DNA from: Patescibacteria group bacterium
Lineage (GTDB): Bacteria > Patescibacteriota > Minisyncoccia > Phycocordibacterales > PALSA-1337
DNA: 8,483 bases
Reading direction: 5' to 3'
NCBI GenBank assembly: GCA_028871265.1
Contig: JAGWNR010000022.1
Coordinates: 1 to 8,483, forward strand
In this document: one piece after another, positions 1 through 4,805 of the stretch
Layout: each line of letters starts with the position of its first letter
Position numbering within the stretch: position 1 is the first letter of the stretch
Translations under genes and position numbers: made by a program
Notes under the pieces: model-generated
Seen by the model: only the letters and a program-made list of their open reading frames with translations
Told to the model about the DNA's origin: nothing
Database searches by the model: none

Positions 1-2
1 CG

Positions 3-1274
3 CGTTTGGTAATAAAAAAATACAAACCCAAAATTGTAGCCGTAACTGGTTCGGTTGGTAAAACCTCAACCAAAGATGCGATTTTTGAAATGTTAAAATA
101 TCCAGTCGAATGTCTCGATTCTAATCCGAATGCCGTTCCATCAATACGAAAGAGTGATAAAAGTTTCAATAGCGAAATCGGCGTGCCATTGACTATATTG
201 GGCGTGCGCAATGCCTGGAAAAATCCATTCGGCTGGTATGCCAATATTTCAGCCGGAATGGAACTAATTTTATTCAAAAATGATTATCCATCGATTTTGG
301 TCCTTGAAATTGGTGCAGATCATCCTGGTGACATCGAACGTGTGACCAAATGGTTAAAACCGGATATTGCTGTTTTATCCAAAGTTGGTGATATGCCAGT
401 GCATGTAGAATTTTTTAAATCACCCGAAGAAGTTTTGAAAGAAAAGCTGTTTTTGCCCAAAGCAGTCAAAGCTAATGGGACTGTAATTTTATTTGCCGAT
501 GACGCAAAGACCGCTAATCTCACATTTGAAGGTCGAAAGATTATAACTTTTGGTTTTGTCGAGTCAGCGACAGTTCGTGGCGCCGATTATTCGATTGTTT
601 ACACAGAGGGCAAGCCAACCGGTATTTCTTTTTCAATTTTATATAAAGAAGAGAAGGTTGTAGTCAAGCTTGACGGCGTCATCGGTACCAGCCATGTCTA
701 TCCGATCCTGGCGGCGGCGGCGGTAGCGGTCGCAAATGGCCAGAACATATCAGCCGTTTCAGGTATTTTTTCTAAATATAATCCTCCTCGCGGTCGAATG
801 AATATTATCAGTGGAATAAATGATTCGACCTTGATTGACGATACCTATAATTCATCGCCGGTAGCAGTGTCAGAGGCAATTAGAGCTCTGGCATTGGTCG
901 AAACAGCTGGTAGAAAAATTGCAGTGTTGGGCGATATGATGGAATTGGGCAAATATTCTGCCGAAGAACACCGCAAAATTGGTGAACAGGTTGCCACATC
1001 CGCTGCAATACTAATCACTGTCGGTCAACGTGCTCGTAGAATAGCAGAGAGTGCAAAATCTATTGGCATGGCAGAGTCAAATATAATGTCATTTAATGAT
1101 TCGACTGAAGCGGCAGAAAAATTACAGTCGTTCATTCAGCAAAATGACGTAGTCTTGATCAAGGGTTCCCAGAGTCCCCGCCTCGAGAGGGTGACCAAGG
1201 CACTCATGGACGAACCTTCACGTTCCGGAGAGCTTTTGGTGCGTCAAGAGAAAGAATGGTTGGACAAAAAATAA
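3..1274 (+). CDS. murF: UDP-N-acetylmuramoyl-tripeptide--D-alanyl-D-alanine ligase (MurF), 5'-truncated by window edge
   Basis: Mur-ligase family enzyme, by family the cytoplasmic ATP-dependent step that adds D-Ala-D-Ala to the UDP-MurNAc-tripeptide. The frame is open to the window edge. The TTG at 6 could act as a start but is more likely an internal Leu, because it lies only 14 codons before the P-loop and MurF normally has an N-terminal domain there. Numbering from that TTG: P-loop GSVGKTS at 15-21, NSEIGVP at 55-61, the Mur-type EIGADHPGDI at 101-110, DDTYNSSP at 278-285 (MurF usually DDxYNANP), GDMMELG at 309-315 and KGSQSPRLERV from 386. The central ATPase and C-terminal ligase domains are therefore complete. 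DDTYN, GDMMELG and KGSxSxRxE favour MurF over MurC, MurD or MurE. A single-gene unit here: a tRNA gene with its own promoter follows 73 bp downstream. Family assignment is firm; the exact substrate is inferred. Confidence 0.9.
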   Translation, partial: RLVIKKYKPKIVAVTGSVGKTSTKDAIFEMLKYPVECLDSNPNAVPSIRKSDKSFNSEIGVPLTILGVRNAWKNPFGWYANISAGMELILFKNDYPSILVLEIGADHPGDIERVTKWLKPDIAVLSKVGDMPVHVEFFKSPEEVLKEKLFLPKAVKANGTVILFADDAKTANLTFEGRKIITFGFVESATVRGADYSIVYTEGKPTGISFSILYKEEKVVVKLDGVIGTSHVYPILAAAAVAVANGQNISAVSGIFSKYNPPRGRMNIISGINDSTLIDDTYNSSPVAVSEAIRALALVETAGRKIAVLGDMMELGKYSAEEHRKIGEQVATSAAILITVGQRARRIAESAKSIGMAESNIMSFNDSTEAAEKLQSFIQQNDVVLIKGSQSPRLERVTKALMDEPSRSGELLVRQEKEWLDKK

Positions 1275-1293
1275 GAATACTAAATTCGGTTTT

Positions 1294-1321
1294 TTGCAAT
1301 TTATAAAAAATGTGTTACATT
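1294..1321 (+). promoter_or_regulatory. Predicted promoter for tRNA-Glu
   Basis: A -35 box TTGCAA (1294-1299) is followed after 16 bp by TACATT (1316-1321), preceded by TGT to make an extended -10. The predicted transcription start is near 1328, about 20 nt before the mature tRNA 5' end. The same TTGCAA box recurs in the rpsU promoter and a near copy (TTGCAC) in the ftsZ promoter, which supports the call. Confidence 0.6.
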
Positions 1322-1347
1322 TTAGTAGTTTAGTTTTGACTTTATTC

Positions 1348-1419
1348 GGCCCTATCGTCTAATGGTTAGGACACGGCCTTCTCAAGGCTGTAATCCGGGT
1401 TCGAGTCCCGGTAGGGTCA
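1348..1419 (+). tRNA. tRNA-Glu (anticodon CUC)
   Basis: A complete 72-nt cloverleaf can be folded by eye. The acceptor stem GGCCCTA (1348-1354) pairs with TAGGGTC (1412-1418), including one G-U pair. The D stem is GTC/GAC (1357-1359 with 1370-1372). The anticodon stem CGGCC/GGCTG encloses TTCTCAA with anticodon CTC at 1381-1383. The T arm is CCGGG-TTCGAGT-CCCGG. The discriminator is A1419, and ATGG follows, so the 3' CCA is not encoded and must be added by CCA-adding enzyme. The CUC anticodon reads GAG; a separate UUC isoacceptor for GAA is expected elsewhere. The D-arm and anticodon-arm sequence closely follow the bacterial tRNA-Glu pattern. Confidence 0.97.
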
Positions 1420-1504
1420 TGGCGTCAGTTTCTGCTATATTTTTCAACGGTTCTTAATTTTACACTACTGGAAGTTCCGAATTTTAGTTTAATGATTTTT
1501 TGAT

Positions 1505-1520
1505 TATAATCTGGTATACT
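1505..1520 (+). promoter_or_regulatory. Overlapping -10 elements upstream of the pyruvate-kinase-like gene
   Basis: A perfect TATAAT lies at 1505-1510, and an extended -10 TGGTATACT at 1512-1520. The second ends 6 nt before GTG 1527, so initiation about 7 nt downstream would start the mRNA on the start codon. No convincing -35 box sits 16-18 bp upstream of either element. The spacing equals that of the nuclease gene promoter in this window (TGTTATGCT, 6 nt, ATG). Confidence 0.5.
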
Positions 1521-1526
1521 TTGAAT

Positions 1527-2528
1527 GTGCTCCTAATTGCGAACACCCACAAGGACTATAAAGATACTTCAGTCGTAAAAAACTTGATAAATTCAGGGGT
1601 TGATGTGTTGCGATTCAATCTCTCTTATGGAACGAAAGAAGAGAATATTGAAAAAATCAGCATCGCAAGGAAAGTGATTAAAGATAGTAAAAAAGAGGTA
1701 AAGATTATGGCGGACCTGCCTGGAAATAAAATCAGGATAGGTAGATTAACTGTTGATCCGCTGGTTGTTACAAAAGGCGACAGGTTATTCTTTTCTGGCA
1801 ATGACAGTCTTGTTTGTGACGTTCCTATTCTTTTAAGTAACATAGAAAAATATGTAAATATCGGAGACATTATCACCTATAAAGATGGGGAACTTGCTTT
1901 TTCTGTCATTGAATTGTTAAAAAATGGATTTATGGCTATCGCATTGAATACTTATGAAATTACTTCTAATAAAGGGATAAATTTTCAGAGAGCCATTGAT
2001 ACATTGAAACACCTGACACCAAAAACAATTGAGCAATTTAAGGTTATAAACGAGACCAAGCCTGATTTTGTCGCTTTTTCCTTTGTAAATAGCAAAAATT
2101 CTATGACCGCAAACAAGGAAGCCTTATTCAAGAATATTGATAAGGGATACAAACCAATAATAGTGGGAAAGATTGAGAGCGAACTTGGTGTAAAAAATAT
2201 TGAAGAGATTGCTGATGAGTGCGATTGGATTATGGTCGCTCGAGGAGATCTGGCTCTGAATACTCCTTTTTCAAGATTAGGTATTTACCAGAAAATAATC
2301 ACAAAAAAAGCAAAGGCTAGAGGGAAAAATGTAATAGTCGCTACACAGGTGCTTGATAGCCTCCTTTCAAATCATATTCCTTCTAGAGGAGACATATTGG
2401 ATGTGACAAACATCATATTAGATGGAAACGATGGAATGATGTTTTCGTGTACGTCTTCCGCCAAAGACCCCGGTGAAATTATTAAAGCCGCGAAAGAGAT
2501 AATTACAGCAACTGCGTCAGTTCTTTAA
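1527..2528 (+). CDS. Divergent short pyruvate-kinase-family protein lacking the C-terminal domain
   Basis: The start is GTG 1527, because the family's first beta strand (VLLIANTHKDY) begins there and a -10 box ends 6 nt upstream; the frame could also start at TTG 1500. Numbered from TTG 1500, PK landmarks are R38-N40-S42 (RFNLS, for PK RLNFS), D72 in ADLPGNKIR (for DTKGPEIR), a B domain at roughly 82-165, K224/E226 in GKIES, D250 in ARGDL, and ATQVLDSL followed by PSRGD. These match substrate- and Mg-binding residues of canonical PK. The canonical SGETA stretch is replaced by SCTSS, and Lys77 occupies the position (rabbit Glu117) tied to K+ dependence. The protein ends after the TIM barrel, whereas pyruvate kinase is usually about 470 residues with an allosteric C-terminal domain. 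Arginine codons are mostly AGA/AGG (8 of 10) against 4 of 17 in murF, a hint of transfer. True pyruvate kinase activity is uncertain. Confidence 0.75.
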   Translation: MLLIANTHKDYKDTSVVKNLINSGVDVLRFNLSYGTKEENIEKISIARKVIKDSKKEVKIMADLPGNKIRIGRLTVDPLVVTKGDRLFFSGNDSLVCDVPILLSNIEKYVNIGDIITYKDGELAFSVIELLKNGFMAIALNTYEITSNKGINFQRAIDTLKHLTPKTIEQFKVINETKPDFVAFSFVNSKNSMTANKEALFKNIDKGYKPIIVGKIESELGVKNIEEIADECDWIMVARGDLALNTPFSRLGIYQKIITKKAKARGKNVIVATQVLDSLLSNHIPSRGDILDVTNIILDGNDGMMFSCTSSAKDPGEIIKAAKEIITATASVL

Positions 2529-2667
2529 TTGTTTATATAACTCCTTTGCTCAAAAATTCTGAAAGTAATGCTGATGTGTCACAAATTGAAGCGCGGTGAT
2601 TTTTTACAAGGCCAGACCTCGTTTTAAGAATTTTTTAATATTTTTTTATACGGATTTTAACTCCCTC

Positions 2668-2676
2668 TGTTATGCT
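2668..2676 (+). promoter_or_regulatory. Extended -10 element of the nuclease gene (leaderless-type spacing)
   Basis: TGTTATGCT lies here and ends 6 nt before ATG 2683. No good -35 is visible at 16-18 bp. The predicted transcription start coincides with the start codon. It has the same form and spacing as the element before GTG 1527. Confidence 0.5.
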
Positions 2677-2682
2677 GTGTGT

Positions 2683-3300
2683 ATGAAAAAAGATGAAAGG
2701 GTAGACAAACCCGACGGCTTTTCAAAGTGGCAGAAAATTGCAATTGGTATTGCAATCGTCTGCGGTTTTACTATGTGGTATCTATATGGTTTTTGGGATG
2801 TTATTCACCCGTCAAAAAAGCAATCTAGCAATGGATATTACGCCGCAAGAAAATCTCTCATTCAAAAGCTAGTTGTTGATCCGTCAGTTCTCTATCCCGT
2901 TGTACGTGTTATTGACGGTGATACTTTTGTGGCCAAAATCGCTAACCAGGATATCACTGTCCGTGTTCTCGGTGAAAATGCGCCGGAAACCGTCAAACCG
3001 AAATGGCCAATCGAATGTTACGGTCCCGAGGCTTCCGAGGAAGATAAAAAACTTTTAATTGGCCATTCTGTTCGTCTAGAAATAGATCCCACACAGGATA
3101 AGGTTGATTATTACGGCCGGCTATTGGCGTATGTTCATATTGATGACGGACTTTTTCTGGAGGAATATATGATTCAGAACGGTTTTGCACGCGAATATAC
3201 CTTTAATCAAAAGAAACCATATCGATACCAAAAACAATTTTTGTCAGACCAATCAGAGGCGCAAAAGGAAAAGATTGGGTTGTGGGGAAAATGTCTGTAA
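2683..3300 (+). CDS. Membrane-anchored thermonuclease-like (SNase family) nuclease
   Basis: A 205-residue protein starting at ATG 2683; the frame is open to 2596, but those codons overlap the -10 box and lack a family match. A short charged N-terminus is followed by one hydrophobic segment (about 19-38, IAIGIAIVCGFTMWYLYGFW), read as an uncleaved anchor that would place the nuclease domain outside. The SNase domain runs from about 70 to the end: VIDGDTF 76-82 (Ca-ligand Asp), VRVLGENAPET 93-103, and DYYGRLLAYV 142-151 with the catalytic-type Arg146. The canonical GIDAPE is GENAPE, so the second Ca-binding Asp is Asn99. Cys112 and Cys204 could form a disulfide. It ends GLWGKCL, typical of secreted or membrane SNase-like proteins. 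By family it cleaves DNA or RNA; scavenging of external nucleic acid is inference. No signal-peptidase site is evident. Confidence 0.85.
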   Translation: MKKDERVDKPDGFSKWQKIAIGIAIVCGFTMWYLYGFWDVIHPSKKQSSNGYYAARKSLIQKLVVDPSVLYPVVRVIDGDTFVAKIANQDITVRVLGENAPETVKPKWPIECYGPEASEEDKKLLIGHSVRLEIDPTQDKVDYYGRLLAYVHIDDGLFLEEYMIQNGFAREYTFNQKKPYRYQKQFLSDQSEAQKEKIGLWGKCL

Positions 3301-3302
3301 TT

Positions 3303-3348
3303 AAATACCAATATACAAATTATGCGAATACAACGAATAACTACAAAT
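3303..3348 (+). repeat. Left inverted-repeat arm with four phased ACRAAT boxes
   Basis: Begins AAATACCAATATAC and then carries four 7-mers, TACAAAT (3314), TGCGAAT (3323), AACGAAT (3332) and TACAAAT (3342), at steps of 9, 9 and 10 nt. The right arm repeats this pattern with the same steps. The GxxExxY start codon (3322) lies within the arm, so the first nine residues are encoded by repeat sequence. Confidence 0.8.
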
Positions 3349-3705
3349 GCCGATATTTTTTATCCAGATTTATCTTATAAAATTGTAGGAATTTTATTTG
3401 TTGTTCATAATGAATTAGGAAGATTTGCGCGTGAAAAACAGTATGCAGATTATGTTGAAAGCCTTTTAAAAGAAGCAAATATTTTTTATAAACGAGAATT
3501 ATCTATATCTACTACCGGAAATATTTTAGATTTTTTAATTGAAGAAAAGATCGTGCTTGAGTTAAAAGCGGTTAAAATTCTTACAAGGGCACATTATCGT
3601 CAAATCCAAAACTATCTTCAGTATACCCAGTTAAAATTAGGATTACTTGTAAATTTTAGACAATTTTATCTAAAACCAAAAAGAATAATAAGGATTGATT
3701 CGTAG
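3322..3705 (+). CDS. GxxExxY-family protein (PD-(D/E)XK nuclease-like fold)
   Basis: A 127-residue protein of the GxxExxY family, whose biological role is not established. Seen in the sequence: YPDLSYKIVGILFVVHNELG at 14-33, then the signature region RFAREKQYADYVESLL at 34-49, where the E-x-x-Y core is E38-Y41 but the Gly lies five residues before the Glu rather than three. A PD-(D/E)XK-like core follows: D70 in ILDFLIEEK and E80-L-K82 in VLELKAV. The C-terminal half (LTRAHYRQIQNYLQYTQLKLGLLVNF) is the typical end of the family. There is no membrane segment or signal peptide. The start is ATG 3322, with no Shine-Dalgarno; it lies in the left repeat arm, and the TAG stop lies in the right arm, so MRIQRITTN and RIDS are repeat-encoded. 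Family assignment is good; nuclease activity is inferred from D/ExK only. Confidence 0.85.
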   Translation: MRIQRITTNADIFYPDLSYKIVGILFVVHNELGRFAREKQYADYVESLLKEANIFYKRELSISTTGNILDFLIEEKIVLELKAVKILTRAHYRQIQNYLQYTQLKLGLLVNFRQFYLKPKRIIRIDS

Positions 3706-3743
3706 ATATTCGTATCATTTGTGTAATTCGTATATTGGTATTT
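3698..3743 (-). repeat. Right inverted-repeat arm with four phased ACRAAT boxes
   Basis: Read on the minus strand it begins AAATACCAATATAC and carries TACGAAT (from 3732), CACAAAT (3723), TACGAAT (3714) and TACGAAT (3704) at steps of 9, 9 and 10 nt, mirroring the left arm. It contains the stop codon of the GxxExxY gene and ends 12 nt from the stop of the convergent reductase gene. Confidence 0.8.
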
Positions 3744-3755
3744 TAATGCTTGTAG

Positions 3756-4682
3756 CTATTTTGCCTTCAAAAACAGATATATATCCTCCAGTGCTTTGAC
3801 CGCATCACCTGCAGCGATATTGTTTTGATGAAAAAGCCCGTCCGTGCAATCGCCGGCAGCCCAGAGACCCGAAAGGTTGGTGACTCTTTGATTTCGCGGA
3901 TCAACAGGAATGAGACCATATTGATTGAGTTCTACAATGTCTTTCAAGTATGCGGTGTTTGGAATTGAGCCAATTTCAACAAAGATACCGCTTGCATTTA
4001 TAGTTATATCTTTTTTTGAATTGATGTCAGTATAAATAATACCAGAGACAAATTTATCACCCAGGATCTCTTTTGGAATTGCATTTTTGATAATATTAAA
4101 GTGCGGATTTTTTGAAACCGCTTCTATTGTGACAGGGTCTGCCTTGAAATTACCGCTACGATTTAAAAGCGTGACGCTTTTACAGTAGGCCAGTAGTTGA
4201 GAAGCACTTTCGAATGCGGCATTACCGCCACCAACCACAACGACTTCCTTGCCGGCAAATAGAGGCCCGTCGCAGGAAGCACAGTAGGTGAGACCTTTGT
4301 GTTCCAGTCGATCGGCACCTAAAACGTCTAGTTTGCGTCGACTTGATCCGGTGGCTACTAGTACAGTTTTAGCCTTGAAAGAGCCCTTGTCGGTGGTTAT
4401 AACAAACCCCAGCGGGTCTTTTTGAACGTCCTTGACGAAATGACCTTCATGAATATCTACCACTTTGCCGGCATATGCCTTTAAATGTGTCTCTAATTTT
4501 TTTGAAAGTTCAAGACCGGGAATTTTGATATCACCAATCCAGTTTTCGACGCCTTCGGAAACATTGCTTTGTCCTAACCAGTCGTGAGTAATAAAAACAG
4601 TTTTAAGCTGCTTTCGCGCCGCATAGACTCCAGCCGCTACACCGGCCGGCCCGCCACCTAAAATTGCTAGATCGTAAATCAT
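3756..4682 (-). CDS. Thioredoxin-reductase / AhpF-like FAD-dependent disulfide reductase
   Basis: A 308-residue cytoplasmic flavoprotein of normal length for low-molecular-weight thioredoxin reductase. The N-terminal FAD Rossmann motif is LGGGPAG (8-14), with ATGSS at 110-114. The redox-active disulfide is CASC (134-137), followed by DGP. The pyridine-nucleotide motif is VVGGGNAAFESA (150-160), and the C-terminal FAD-contact motif is WAAGDCTDG (274-282). The region after the second nucleotide-binding strand reads LNRSGNFKAD (173-182), without the HRRxxxR that binds the NADPH 2'-phosphate in E. coli TrxB; KAD resembles the NADH-using AhpF. Candidate partners are thioredoxin or glutaredoxin-like proteins, none of which is in the window. 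It is transcribed alone from its own promoter, 121 bp downstream of ftsZ, and ends convergently against the GxxExxY unit. ATG 4682 is the only sensible start; no Shine-Dalgarno is visible. trxB is the likely name, but electron donor and acceptor are unproven. Confidence 0.87.
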   Translation of the reverse strand: MIYDLAILGGGPAGVAAGVYAARKQLKTVFITHDWLGQSNVSEGVENWIGDIKIPGLELSKKLETHLKAYAGKVVDIHEGHFVKDVQKDPLGFVITTDKGSFKAKTVLVATGSSRRKLDVLGADRLEHKGLTYCASCDGPLFAGKEVVVVGGGNAAFESASQLLAYCKSVTLLNRSGNFKADPVTIEAVSKNPHFNIIKNAIPKEILGDKFVSGIIYTDINSKKDITINASGIFVEIGSIPNTAYLKDIVELNQYGLIPVDPRNQRVTNLSGLWAAGDCTDGLFHQNNIAAGDAVKALEDIYLFLKAK

Positions 4683-4722
4683 GTTGGTTGAATAAATAAT
4701 TGTGCCATTAATAATTAATATC

Positions 4723-4750
4723 AGTATATCATATTATCAATTTCATTCAA
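4723..4750 (-). promoter_or_regulatory. Predicted promoter of the reductase gene, overlapping a palindrome
   Basis: Read on the minus strand: TTGAAT (4750-4745) as -35, a 16-bp spacer, and TATACT (4728-4723) preceded by TGA as an extended -10. The predicted start is near 4716, giving a leader of about 34 nt. The -35 hexamer lies entirely inside the 26-bp palindrome at 4742-4767. Confidence 0.6.
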
Positions 4751-4767
4751 ATATATATTTGAATGAA
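4742..4767. repeat. Perfect 26-bp palindrome, candidate operator
   Basis: The half-site TTCATTCAAATAT is followed directly by its exact reverse complement. It is AT-rich, lies between the ftsZ end and the reductase promoter, and covers that promoter's -35 box. As DNA it fits a dimeric-repressor site; as RNA it could form a hairpin, but no T-run follows on the minus strand, so a terminator role is less likely. Confidence 0.6.
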
Positions 4768-4781
4768 TAAATTGAAAAACC

Positions 4782-4805
4782 AAAACATATCAACAGATAT
4801 GTTTT
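4782..4805 (-). terminator. Candidate intrinsic terminator of ftsZ, overlapping the stop codon
   Basis: On the minus strand AAAACATATC pairs perfectly with GATATGTTTT around a TGTT loop, followed by GG and TTTTT. The 5' arm begins within the ftsZ TAA (4806-4804). The stem is AT-rich (few G-C pairs), so termination strength is uncertain. Confidence 0.5.

Larger units (their letters stand above)
3303..3743. mobile_element. Candidate small element: GxxExxY gene bounded by 46-bp imperfect inverted repeats
   Basis: The left arm (3303-3348) and the reverse complement of the right arm (3698-3743) match at 37 of 46 positions by hand alignment, including a perfect 14-bp outer end (3303-3316 and 3730-3743). 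The unit is 441 bp and is packed between the stop of the nuclease gene (3298-3300) and the stop of the reductase gene (3756-3758). One CDS fills it, with start and stop codons inside the arms. No transposase is encoded. TAAT lies near both edges (3298-3301 and 3744-3747), but one base off on the left, so a target duplication is not established. It may be a mobile cassette, a non-autonomous element or a conserved repeat-bounded gene unit. Confidence 0.5.

Noticed and set aside
6..8. TTG at 6 as the true murF start
   Set aside because: The frame continues to the window edge and the P-loop would come at residue 15, leaving no N-terminal domain; truncation by the window is the simpler reading.
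1420..1500. Extra promoter (TGCTATATT at 1433-1441) or tRNA terminator after tRNA-Glu
   Set aside because: No -35 pairs with it, and no hairpin followed by a T-run could be found; no support beyond base composition.
2529..2667. Terminator or hidden gene between the PK-like and nuclease genes
   Set aside because: The stretch is AT-rich with T-runs but no stable stem, and no frame resembles a protein.
2596..2682. N-terminal extension of the nuclease from 2596
   Set aside because: It would be translated through the -10 element and poly-T stretch, shows no family similarity, and puts 29 odd residues before a normal anchor.
3303..3743. The repeated ACRAAT boxes as a CRISPR-like array
   Set aside because: Units are 7 nt with 2-3 nt between them, four per arm in inverted orientation around a gene; there are no spacers and no cas genes.
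3298..3747. TAAT on both sides of the GxxExxY unit as a target-site duplication
   Set aside because: The copies are not at equal distance from the arm ends, and a 4-bp AT motif in such AT-rich sequence is likely by chance.
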